Below, one piece after another: positions 1 through 6,128 of a stretch of DNA of 8,713 nt. A program made the translations under genes and the position numbers. Each line of letters starts with the position of its first letter. The first letter of the stretch is position 1. Origin of the DNA: Acidobacteriota bacterium (lineage in GTDB: Bacteria > Acidobacteriota > Terriglobia > Terriglobales > Acidobacteriaceae); contig QIAS01000239.1 in NCBI GenBank assembly GCA_003225615.1, positions 1 through 8,713 of the forward strand. Reading direction: 5' to 3'. Under the pieces are notes generated by a model that made no database searches, had not been told where the DNA came from, and worked only from the letters and a program-made list of their open reading frames with translations.

Positions 1-506
1 ACCACTTGTGGAACGAGGGTCGCGAGATCCGAGAAGTCCCGCGTCTTTAGGGGAAGCGAATCGAGTTCCTTGCGCTCGATGACCTGACCGATCTCCGACC
101 GGGATCCCTGAAGCACCGGCGGTTCGGCCGAGACTTCGACCACTTCCTTACCGCCGGTCACCGCAAGCTTCACATGCTGGTCGGTCGTCTTCCCGACCAA
201 CACGACCACACTCCGCACCTCGGCTTTCTGGAAGCCGCTTGCTTCGGCGGTCAGGTCGTAGGTACCGGGAACCACCGCGTGAAAAACAAAATTCCCGGAG
301 GAATCCGTCTTTGAATGCTGCGAGGCGGAAGTAGCCGTGTCGATCAAAGACACGCTCGCGCCTGGGACAGCTGCCCCGCTGGCGTCCATGACGCTGCCCG
401 TCACTTCGCCATTGCTAGGCAGCTGCCCCTGCACGATTACCGGTGCCAGCAAAAAAACCAGCAATGCTGACACGACGACGGCCCGGTAAGAACTGCGAAC
501 GTTCAT
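1..506 (-). CDS. TonB-dependent receptor with N-terminal carboxypeptidase-like regulatory domain (5' part only)
   Basis: This open frame begins at ATG 506 on the minus strand and runs off the left edge, giving 168 residues of what is normally a protein of about 1000 residues. Residues 1-27 form a signal peptide: a basic start (MNVRSSYR), a hydrophobic core and a likely cut near VQG/Q. Residues about 33-115 look like a carboxypeptidase regulatory-like beta-sandwich (EVTGSVMDASGAAVPGA, then DSSGNFVFHAVVPGTYDLT). Residues about 130-168 (ERKELDSLPLKTRDFSDLA) resemble the start of the plug domain. In the family, such proteins are outer-membrane transporters or Oar-like receptors. The start is supported by a GAGG ribosome-binding site at 515-518. 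The gene is divergent from the GntR regulator, so it is a plausible target. The barrel and C-terminus are not visible, and the substrate is unknown. Confidence 0.85.
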   Translation of the reverse strand, partial: MNVRSSYRAVVVSALLVFLLAPVIVQGQLPSNGEVTGSVMDASGAAVPGASVSLIDTATSASQHSKTDSSGNFVFHAVVPGTYDLTAEASGFQKAEVRSVVVLVGKTTDQHVKLAVTGGKEVVEVSAEPPVLQGSRSEIGQVIERKELDSLPLKTRDFSDLATLVPQV

Positions 507-519
507 ATCGCCCCCCTCG

Positions 520-542
520 GCGCGGTCCAAGGCGGGCCGCGC
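520..542 (-). promoter_or_regulatory. GC-rich hairpin just upstream of the receptor ribosome-binding site
   Basis: On the minus strand GCGCGG (542-537) and CCGCGC (525-520) form a perfect 6-bp GC stem around an 11-base loop. The loop can add a CC/GG pair after one mismatch. The hairpin ends one base before the GAGG ribosome-binding site at 515-518, so it could affect translation of the receptor mRNA. GC-rich hairpins also arise by chance in this kind of DNA. Confidence 0.3.
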
Positions 543-557
543 AGCGACAAGCAGTTC

Positions 558-583
558 ACAACTCAGCCGTTCGACAACTCAGC
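558..583. repeat. Two 10-bp direct repeats in the receptor leader
   Basis: ACAACTCAGC occurs exactly at 558-567 and 574-583, a 16-bp period. Both copies lie downstream of the candidate receptor promoter, so they would be in its 5' untranslated region, reading GCTGAGTTGT on that strand. They could be protein-binding half-sites about one and a half turns apart, or a small local duplication. No known motif was recognised. Confidence 0.4.
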
Positions 584-594
584 TGATCGCCGGG

Positions 595-623
595 AAATTA
601 ACATCAGTCGTCTGCCATGTCAA
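595..623 (-). promoter_or_regulatory. Candidate sigma70-type promoter for the receptor gene
   Basis: On the minus strand there is a perfect -35 hexamer TTGACA (623-618), a 17-base spacer and a weak -10 TAATTT (600-595). This would start transcription near 588 and give a leader of about 80 bases before ATG 506. Spacing and the -35 are good, but the -10 matches the consensus at only three of six positions. It lies back to back with the regulator promoter. Confidence 0.45.
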
Positions 624-636
624 CGATAATCTTACT

Positions 637-655
637 TGTATACTTTGAGTATGCA
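637..655. promoter_or_regulatory. Inverted repeat, possible operator of the GntR/FCD regulator
   Basis: TGTATAC (637-643) and GTATGCA (649-655) are inverted repeats with one mismatch, separated by TTTGA. GntR/FadR-type regulators often bind short palindromes with a GTATAC-like or TNGTNNNACNA-like core. The repeat overlaps the -35 of the regulator's own candidate promoter and sits just upstream of the receptor promoter, so one site could control both genes. Binding by this regulator is inference from position and motif style. Confidence 0.45.
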
Positions 656-672
656 CATGAACTTGCTATACT
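645..672 (+). promoter_or_regulatory. Candidate sigma70-type promoter for the GntR regulator
   Basis: TTGAGT (645-650), a 16-base spacer and TATACT (667-672, five of six matches to the -10 consensus) form a reasonable promoter. Transcription would start near 679. An upstream ATG at 617 in the same frame would lie before this promoter, which is one reason for placing the regulator's start at 695. Confidence 0.5.
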
Positions 673-694
673 CCTCGCGCCGGACACCCGACTT

Positions 695-1420
695 ATGAAA
701 GCTGCCTCTCGACGTGCGGAGACCAAGAGTCCGGGCGCCTCTACCCTGCCGGTTAGCGAACCAAAGCTACCGCTGACCGAACGGGTTTACGCCGCTCTGA
801 AGAAAGACATCATTACCGGAGTTTTGCGGCCCGGTCAGGCATTCACCGAGAAGGACCTGGCGCACAAGTACGCGGCGAGCCGTACTCCGGTGCGCGAGGC
901 TGCCGTACGGTTGCAAGAAGAAGAACTGGTCCGCATCATCGCCAATCGCGGCTATTTCGTCACCCAGCTCACGATTCAGGGAATGAACGATGTTTACGAA
1001 TACCGTGCCGCCGTCGAGTGTGCTTGCGCTGAAATCTTGTGTAACGCCAAGATTCCGCCGCAGGCCGCGCCGGAGTTGGAAGCAGCCGCCTCCTTCCGCG
1101 CCGAAGCTGAGGGAGAATTCGGCGCGTTCATCGAGGCAGACACCGCCTTCCACCTCGGCATCGCTCGACTGACCCACAACGCATTGCTGGTAAGAGCCGT
1201 GGCCCAAATGCGCGCCCAAACCGAGCGCATCATGTTTGCCGCCACTGACGCGATTGACGTCCGTTACTACGGAGAAATTCCAGCAAGGGAGCATATGGCC
1301 ATCCTTCGAGCCATCTTGCGCGGTGATCCTGAGCTTGCACGGCGGCTGATGCGCGAGCACATCATCGGAGGGAAGCAGAAGGTACTCGATCTCGCCCGCC
1401 GTGACGTGCGCTTTCTGTAG
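695..1420 (+). CDS. GntR-family transcriptional regulator, FadR/FCD subfamily
   Basis: This encodes a 241-residue cytoplasmic DNA-binding protein, the normal length for the FadR/FCD group. A winged helix-turn-helix spans residues about 26-90: LTERVYAALKKDIITG begins it, the recognition helix is in SRTPVREAAVRLQEEELV, and the wing is IIANRGYFV. The FCD ligand domain spans about 97-232 and has the expected metal-binding set D149, H153, H200 and H222. In this family that site often binds a metal together with a carboxylate effector. The frame is open back to ATG 617, but residues encoded by 617-694 cover a promoter-like stretch and are not family-like, so ATG 695 was chosen; no strong ribosome-binding site precedes it. 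The gene is divergent from the receptor and probably autoregulates through the palindrome at 637-655. The effector is unknown. Confidence 0.9.
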   Translation: MKAASRRAETKSPGASTLPVSEPKLPLTERVYAALKKDIITGVLRPGQAFTEKDLAHKYAASRTPVREAAVRLQEEELVRIIANRGYFVTQLTIQGMNDVYEYRAAVECACAEILCNAKIPPQAAPELEAAASFRAEAEGEFGAFIEADTAFHLGIARLTHNALLVRAVAQMRAQTERIMFAATDAIDVRYYGEIPAREHMAILRAILRGDPELARRLMREHIIGGKQKVLDLARRDVRFL

Positions 1421-1427
1421 GAAACGT

Positions 1428-1591
1428 ATGTCGTCACGGCATGACGCGGTCCGGGTGTCGCTGCATCTGTACAACACTGAGGACACGTTGACGCTTTACT
1501 ACACGAAATCAGCCGCAACTGCTCACTTTTCGATGTGCCGCCTGCGGCGCGAAGTGCTGAAAGTGACGTGAACGCATTAAAGAATCGCTGA
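1428..1591 (+). pseudogene. C-terminal relic of a class V aminotransferase, with a one-base deletion
   Basis: From 1428 the frame reads MSSRHDAVRVSLHLYNTED, the hallmark C-terminal strand and YNTE motif of class V aminotransferase-fold PLP enzymes. After codon 1482-1484 homology continues in another frame from 1487 as VDALLHEISRN and stops at TGA 1589-1591. Restoring one base at about 1485 gives NTEDDVDALL, the expected helix. Only the last 50 or so residues of a protein of about 390 remain. The whole PLP-binding part is missing, because the preceding DNA is the intact end of the GntR gene 8 bases upstream. The unshifted frame ends at TGA 1569-1571 as a 47-residue ORF with a non-homologous tail. 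The intact enzyme at 6129-7310 ends in a similar motif but differs clearly in sequence, so this is not a recent copy of it. Confidence 0.75.
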
Positions 1592-1613
1592 GGCGTAAAT
1601 TCCCGCACCGCAA

Positions 1614-3671
1614 ATGAAAAACGCGTGGCTAGTGGCAATCTTCCTCGCAGTGGGCCCGGTAACTCAAGGGCAAATGCTCTCGCCGGAAGCGTATCAACTG
1701 ATCCGAGCAAGCGCTTCTGGGCAGCGACCGTTCGGCGACTTCCGCAACTTGACGCAGTTTTCAGGATTTGCGCCTTCCGCCGGGGCCGACCAAATCGCGA
1801 ACTATCTCCTGCTCGAGGCCCGCAAGATAGGACTGGCAAGTGCCGAAATCGAGCGCTTCCCTTCCGACGGCAAGACGTACGTGTGGGCGTTTCGCACAGA
1901 GCCATACTGGGAAGCGCGCCGCGCAGAACTGTGGCTTGAGAAGCCGCGAAAGGAGCTACTGGCCAGCTTCGCCGCACATCGCGTTTACCTGGCGCGACTG
2001 AGTCGAAATACGAATGTGAGCGCGCCATTGATCGACGTTGGGACCGGCACACGCGAAGAGGAGTATGCGGCCCGGCAAGTCGAGGGCAAAATCGTTTTGG
2101 CCACTGGCCCGCTCAGCATCGTGCTGCGCCGCGCTGTCTGGGAGCAAGACTATCCCGACCTGGTGGGGTTTCAGGAACCTAAGCCATGGGAAGGCCCCCG
2201 CGGCGAGCAGACGACCTTTGCGTTCTCCTTGTCGAACCGCGTTGGCGAATCCTTACACAAGCGCCTTGCAACCGGGGAGCCTCTGGTTGTGCACGCCGAG
2301 GTGGAAGCCGATATCGGGAAGGGCGAATACCCGGAAGTGCGTGCCGAAATTCCCGGCCAGTATCCCAGTCTACCTGCAGTTCTCGTATACGCACACACCA
2401 ACGACCGCAACGCCGGCGGCGGAAATAATCTGACAGGCGTAGGCTGCACGATGGAGGTGGCGCGCGTTCTCAACGGCCTTATCCAGGCGCAGCAACTGCC
2501 CCGGCCACGTAGAACCATCCGATTCATGTGGGGACCCGAACATTTCGGAATCATTTCGCATTTCCACGCCCACCCAGAGGACGTCCAGCACATCCTCGCG
2601 ATGATCAACGTGGACATGATCGGCTATGACCAGCAGCGCACGAAGGCGGTCGCACACTTGTTTCGTGCACCGTATTCGCACCCGACCTTCCTCGATGACG
2701 TTGTTCAGACTTTCATCGAAGACATGGGGACGAAGAATACGATCTCTATCCGCCACGCTGACCTTCTGGGGCCGCGCCCTTCTGAGGGTTTTCTCGATCC
2801 CACGCTCGATCCTCTAGGCAGCCGTACCGACTACCGGTACAACATCGAGCGCTTCTGGGGGCCGAGTGACCACGAAGACGCGGGCGAGGCGAGCATCGGC
2901 ATTCCGGCAATCTTGCTGGGCGACTTTCCTGACGTTTTCCTGGGAACGCAGCTGGACACGCCTGAGGTTGGAGATCCGACCCAAATGCGCCGCGGTGTGA
3001 CAGTTGCGGCCGCCTCAGCCTACGCGATCGCCTCAGCTACTGCGGCCGACCTTCCTGCTTACATCGGCAATGCTGTCGCCAAGGCGAAAGCTCGTCTTGC
3101 CGAGAGTGAATTGCGGGCACACTCGCTGTTGCAGAATGCCCATTCGCCACAGGCGAAGCGCGATGCGCAAGCATTTCTGCATCTGGACTACGCGCGTGAA
3201 GAACAAGCCTTGCAATCCCTGACCGAACTTGTGGGTGGAGACGATGAAAAGGGAGAGCTATCCAAAGCGCTTGCCATACTTCAGCAAGAAGAAAGGCTTG
3301 CAACGAAGCGCATGCCGGAAACAGCGGGCCAGGGGCCTGTGACTTCACTGCCGGCAGACACCAGGGTCCCGGAACGCAATATGGCAATTCGCGGTCCGAT
3401 CAACTTCTACCGGCCCGAATACGGGAGATGGTGGCTCGCCGATAAGACCGCCGATGAACATTTCGACAGCAAAATTCCTTTAGCACGCCGCGGCCATTAT
3501 GTAATGTACGAAGCTCTTAATTTCGTCGATGGCAGGCGAAACGTAGCCGAGATTCGCGACTTGGTCAGCGACGAATTCGAACCTATCCCGTTGGAAGAAT
3601 TCGCCAACTATTTTGATTTCTTGACGTCGGTCGGAGTTGTGAAAATGAAAGCCGGGGCTCGGCCTCACTAA
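1614..3671 (+). CDS. Exported M28-family-like metallopeptidase with C-terminal PqqD-like domain
   Basis: This is a 685-residue protein with a signal peptide (residues 1 to about 18, MKNAWLVAIFLAVGPVTQG), so it is probably periplasmic. Residues about 30-240 contain an inserted PA-like region. The M28 core covers about 250-470. By-eye correspondence gives H261 (AHTND), N271 in GGGNNLTG where the bridging Asp is expected, E309 as catalytic base in WGPEH, H310 where a second Glu ligand is usual, D334 (NVDMIG) and H420 (SDHED), followed by GIPAILL. Family members are zinc aminopeptidases, so two ligand positions look changed. A helical stretch covers about 490-570. Residues about 628-680 (YEALNFVDGRRNVAEI) resemble a PqqD-like winged helix. 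The S9 peptidase gene follows after 17 bases, suggesting an operon. No clear ribosome-binding site precedes ATG 1614. Specificity and activity are uncertain. Confidence 0.85.
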   Translation: MKNAWLVAIFLAVGPVTQGQMLSPEAYQLIRASASGQRPFGDFRNLTQFSGFAPSAGADQIANYLLLEARKIGLASAEIERFPSDGKTYVWAFRTEPYWEARRAELWLEKPRKELLASFAAHRVYLARLSRNTNVSAPLIDVGTGTREEEYAARQVEGKIVLATGPLSIVLRRAVWEQDYPDLVGFQEPKPWEGPRGEQTTFAFSLSNRVGESLHKRLATGEPLVVHAEVEADIGKGEYPEVRAEIPGQYPSLPAVLVYAHTNDRNAGGGNNLTGVGCTMEVARVLNGLIQAQQLPRPRRTIRFMWGPEHFGIISHFHAHPEDVQHILAMINVDMIGYDQQRTKAVAHLFRAPYSHPTFLDDVVQTFIEDMGTKNTISIRHADLLGPRPSEGFLDPTLDPLGSRTDYRYNIERFWGPSDHEDAGEASIGIPAILLGDFPDVFLGTQLDTPEVGDPTQMRRGVTVAAASAYAIASATAADLPAYIGNAVAKAKARLAESELRAHSLLQNAHSPQAKRDAQAFLHLDYAREEQALQSLTELVGGDDEKGELSKALAILQQEERLATKRMPETAGQGPVTSLPADTRVPERNMAIRGPINFYRPEYGRWWLADKTADEHFDSKIPLARRGHYVMYEALNFVDGRRNVAEIRDLVSDEFEPIPLEEFANYFDFLTSVGVVKMKAGARPH

Positions 3672-3688
3672 AGCGATCCAAAGGACAC

Positions 3689-4825
3689 ATGAACAGAACC
3701 TCTGCCGCCGTGCGCATGACCTTCCTGCTGATGTTTTCTCTCACCACGTTGCCCGCACCAGCCGAAATGTCAGATGTGACGGCTGCAGTGCACGCTCTTG
3801 AGAAAGTTCGCGACTTCGAACAGGTCGCCATTTCTCCGGATGGAGCGCAGGTCGCGTGGGTGGAGCTATTGCAAGACGCGAGCGGCGCGCCCTCGCGCAA
3901 CACCGCGATCTATTGCAGATCGCGAAACGACTCGGCACAGCCCAAGCGCATCACTGCCGCTAGTGGGAACGATGCTAAGGAACACAACATCGCCTGGTCT
4001 CCGGATAGCCGGCAGATCGCGTTTGTTTCGGACGCCGAAAAAGTCGGAGCGCCGCAGCTATACACCGCCAACTGCTCAGGTAGCAGGCCGAAACGCCTGA
4101 CCTCGCTTACTGGTTATCTGGACGATCCCCGTTGGTCGCCAGACAGCAAGAAGATCGCAGTGTTATTCACCGAGGGTGCGTCAGCCGGTTCGGATCCGCT
4201 AGAGGAAATTGCCGAACAGCGAATCGCGGTCGTTACTCTCGCTACTTCCGAGACCAAGGTAATCTCGGCGCCCGACATGTACGTCTACGAATACGACTGG
4301 GCGCCGGACGGAAGCGCGTTCGCGCTTACGTCCGCAGCGGGCTCGGGCGAGAATAACTGGTGGATCGCGCAGTTGTACACGCTTCCCTCTACCGGAGGCA
4401 AGATGTCCTCCATTTATAAACCGCCGTTGCAAATCGCCATCCCGCGCTGGTCTCCAGACGGCAAGAGCATAGCCTTCATCGCTGGATTGATGAGCGATGA
4501 GGTTTCAACCGGCGGTGATGTATTCATTATCAGTGCCAGCGGCGGTGAACCTCGCAACGTCACACCTAAACTGCGAGGCTCGGCAAGTTGGCTCGCGTGG
4601 ACCTCCCCGGCGCAGATTCTGTTCGTGCAGGACTCTCAGGGTAAGAGCGCCGTGACCCGAGTCGACGTTGGGACTGCGAAAATCGAGGAGCTGTGGGCAG
4701 GAAACGAGTTTCTTAACGCCAACATGTGGCTGGGGAGTCTTTCGGTTGCTCGTGACGGAACGACGGCCCCCCGAGGTCTTTGCCGGACTGATCGGCGCCT
4801 GGAAACCTCTAACTTCGGGCAATAG
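3689..4825 (+). CDS. S9 peptidase, N-terminal fragment: signal peptide and beta-propeller
   Basis: This 378-residue frame starts at ATG 3689, which follows an AAGG ribosome-binding site at 3681-3684 and lies 17 bases after the M28 gene. A signal peptide (MNRTSAAVRMTFLLMFSLTT, likely cut after APA near residue 26) directs export. Propeller blades are marked by repeated SPDG/SPDS-type motifs near residues 48, 103, 149, 204 and 254, as in S9 and TolB-like propellers. Authentic homology ends near residue 360 (SLSVARDGTTA). The last 18 residues up to TAG 4823-4825 are out-of-frame sequence. Alone it has no catalytic residues. An internal ATG at 3716 would also keep a signal peptide but lacks the ribosome-binding site. 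Confidence 0.8.
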   Translation: MNRTSAAVRMTFLLMFSLTTLPAPAEMSDVTAAVHALEKVRDFEQVAISPDGAQVAWVELLQDASGAPSRNTAIYCRSRNDSAQPKRITAASGNDAKEHNIAWSPDSRQIAFVSDAEKVGAPQLYTANCSGSRPKRLTSLTGYLDDPRWSPDSKKIAVLFTEGASAGSDPLEEIAEQRIAVVTLATSETKVISAPDMYVYEYDWAPDGSAFALTSAAGSGENNWWIAQLYTLPSTGGKMSSIYKPPLQIAIPRWSPDGKSIAFIAGLMSDEVSTGGDVFIISASGGEPRNVTPKLRGSASWLAWTSPAQILFVQDSQGKSAVTRVDVGTAKIEELWAGNEFLNANMWLGSLSVARDGTTAPRGLCRTDRRLETSNFGQ

Positions 4826-5639
4826 CTCAGTACGGCCCTTTTGGGGAAAGGCTGAGAGTGTGGCCTGGAAAAGCGATGCTTACGATGTGCAGGGATGGCT
4901 GGTCTTTCCGCTCGACTACAACCCGTCCAAAAAATACCCTCTGGTCGTGGACGTGCACGGCGGACCCGCCTCTGTACTTACCGCCGCATGGCCCAAACAT
5001 TTCTTCGAACCCCTCTTGCTGTCCGGTCAGGGATACTTCATTTTTTTTCCGAATCCGCGAGGTAGCTACGGGCAAGGCGAGGAATTCACCCAGGCAAACG
5101 TGAAGGACTTCGGGTACGGCGATCTCAACGACATCATGCGCGGCGTAGACACCCTGATCCGCAACTATCCCATCGACCCCGGCCGCCTAGGAATCACGGG
5201 CTGGAGCTACGGCGGATACATGACGATGTGGGCCGTCACCCAGACCAACCGCTTTGCGGCCGCGGTCGCCGGCGCAGGCATCATGAACTGGCAAAGTTAT
5301 TACGGAGAAAATGAGATTGACCAGTGGATGATCCCGTACTTTGGCGCATCAGTGTATGACGACCCGGCCGTGTATGCCCGCAGCTCGCCTATCACTTTTA
5401 TCAAGAATGTGAAGACGCCAACATTAGTTGTGGTTGGCCAATATGACGCCGAGTGTCCCTCGCCTCAGTCGTTTGAGTTCTGGCACGCCCTGAAAACCTT
5501 GCATGTGCCCACGTCCATGGTGGTGTATCCGGGCGAGGGACACCAGTTCCACGTTCCGGAGAACCGGCTCGATGTCAATCTGCGCATGATTGACTGGTTT
5601 AATAAGCGGCTCGCGCCGGGCAACGCGAAGGCGAAATAG
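4752..5639 (+). CDS. S9 peptidase, C-terminal fragment: alpha/beta-hydrolase catalytic domain
   Basis: The homologous part begins at PPEV (4767) and ends at TAG 5637-5639, about 290 residues. It holds the complete S9 catalytic machinery: the nucleophile Ser in GWSYGGYM (codon 5205-5207), Asp in GQYDAECP (5445-5447) and His in GEGHQF (5541-5543). It also has the NPRGSYGQG oxyanion-side motif and VHGGP. No ATG begins this fragment near the break. GTG 4752 or TTG 4668 are possible in-frame starts but lack ribosome-binding sites and any signal peptide. Separate expression as an exported enzyme is therefore unlikely unless ribosomes shift frame at the C run. Confidence 0.75.
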   Translation: MTERRPPEVFAGLIGAWKPLTSGNSSVRPFWGKAESVAWKSDAYDVQGWLVFPLDYNPSKKYPLVVDVHGGPASVLTAAWPKHFFEPLLLSGQGYFIFFPNPRGSYGQGEEFTQANVKDFGYGDLNDIMRGVDTLIRNYPIDPGRLGITGWSYGGYMTMWAVTQTNRFAAAVAGAGIMNWQSYYGENEIDQWMIPYFGASVYDDPAVYARSSPITFIKNVKTPTLVVVGQYDAECPSPQSFEFWHALKTLHVPTSMVVYPGEGHQFHVPENRLDVNLRMIDWFNKRLAPGNAKAK

Positions 5640-5672
5640 AAATTGCGCTTGCGTAGAAACGGCGCGCAGAAA

Positions 5673-6062
5673 TCACAGCACGGCCACCGCGTCTACTTCT
5701 ACCAACAGCGGTTCCAGCGCGAGAGCTGTCACTTGCACAACAGTAGCCGCGGGAAGATTGTTCCCAAAGAACTCACTCACCATCTTGGTATATGTTTCCA
5801 GCCCGCCCATGTCCCGCAAGTATCCGGTTATTTTGATCACATTCGCCATGCTGCCACCGGCGCCACTCACAACTCTACGTATATTCTCGAATGACTGCCT
5901 GATCTGTGCTTCCAAGCCCTGTACTATTTGCCCACTCTCGTCCATCCCAGCCTGCCCCGCGATAAATAGGAGATCCTGACTGTGTCGGACCCGGATTGCT
6001 TGTGAAAACTTGTAAGGAGTGGAATCCCAAACGTTAGCGGGTTTCAGTCGTTCAATCTGCAT
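5673..6062 (-). CDS. RidA-family (YjgF/YER057c/UK114) protein lacking the catalytic arginine
   Basis: This is a protein of 129 residues, the family's usual size, expected to form a cytoplasmic trimer with clefts between subunits. The family signatures are visible: SQAIRV near the start, LLFIAGQAG, QIRQSFENIRRVV, and the C-terminal VEVDAVAVL. RidA proper uses the Arg of its PARS motif to hydrolyse reactive enamines and imines made by PLP enzymes. Here the matching segment reads LPAATVVQV, with Ala in place of Arg, so it belongs with Rid subgroups that lack proven imine deaminase activity. The start at 6062 is preferred because GAGG (6072-6069) lies six bases before it. The frame extends to ATG 6077, which would add five residues but has no ribosome-binding site. 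It follows the PLP enzyme by 66 bases on the same strand. Confidence 0.88.
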   Translation of the reverse strand: MQIERLKPANVWDSTPYKFSQAIRVRHSQDLLFIAGQAGMDESGQIVQGLEAQIRQSFENIRRVVSGAGGSMANVIKITGYLRDMGGLETYTKMVSEFFGNNLPAATVVQVTALALEPLLVEVDAVAVL

Positions 6063-6128
6063 TTCCATCCTCGCCATTTGATCTTGAGATGACTGCTCCG
6101 ACGCATCGCGGTCTAAGGTCCTGATCTG

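Larger units (their letters stand above)
3689..5639 (+). pseudogene. S9-family prolyl-oligopeptidase-type serine peptidase, frameshifted near 4767
   Basis: Two overlapping frames together make one exported S9 peptidase of about 650 residues, typical for dipeptidyl-peptidase or acylaminoacyl-peptidase types, which release short units from peptide N-termini. The propeller half reads in frame to about 4768 and then meets TAG only after a nonsense tail. The hydrolase half resumes one base out of phase at PPEVFAGLIGAW (from 4767). The junction lies at a run of six C (4767-4772). Known relatives carry about nine more residues between the DG(K/T)TA and PPEV motifs. This suggests a real deletion of 3n+2 bases rather than a single miscalled base, although removal of one C would also restore the frame. 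A GACGG repeat (4754-4758, 4762-4766) sits at the site. Everything downstream is intact, so the lesion is recent or an artefact. Confidence 0.8.

Noticed and set aside
617..694. N-terminal extension of the GntR protein by 26 residues from ATG 617
   Set aside because: The stretch contains the candidate -35/-10 and the palindrome, is AT-rich, and encodes residues not seen before the winged helix in this family.
767..1486. Long minus-strand open frame (239 residues) opposite the GntR gene
   Set aside because: It mirrors the codon bias of the true plus-strand gene, has low-complexity shadow composition, and shows no recognisable family or ribosome-binding site.
1267..2052. Minus-strand open frame of 261 residues spanning the GntR end, the relic and the M28 start
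   Set aside because: It is antisense to well-supported coding sequence, rich in Arg/Ser as expected for a shadow frame, and without family-like motifs.
5041..5048. Run of eight T as a second frameshift site in the S9 gene
   Set aside because: The frame is continuous across it, reading YFIFFPNPRGSYG as expected for the family, so no indel is implied.
5641..5672. Possible terminator between the convergent S9 and RidA genes
   Set aside because: Only a 5-bp TGCGC/GCGCA pairing with a long loop and no T tract is present, too weak to call.
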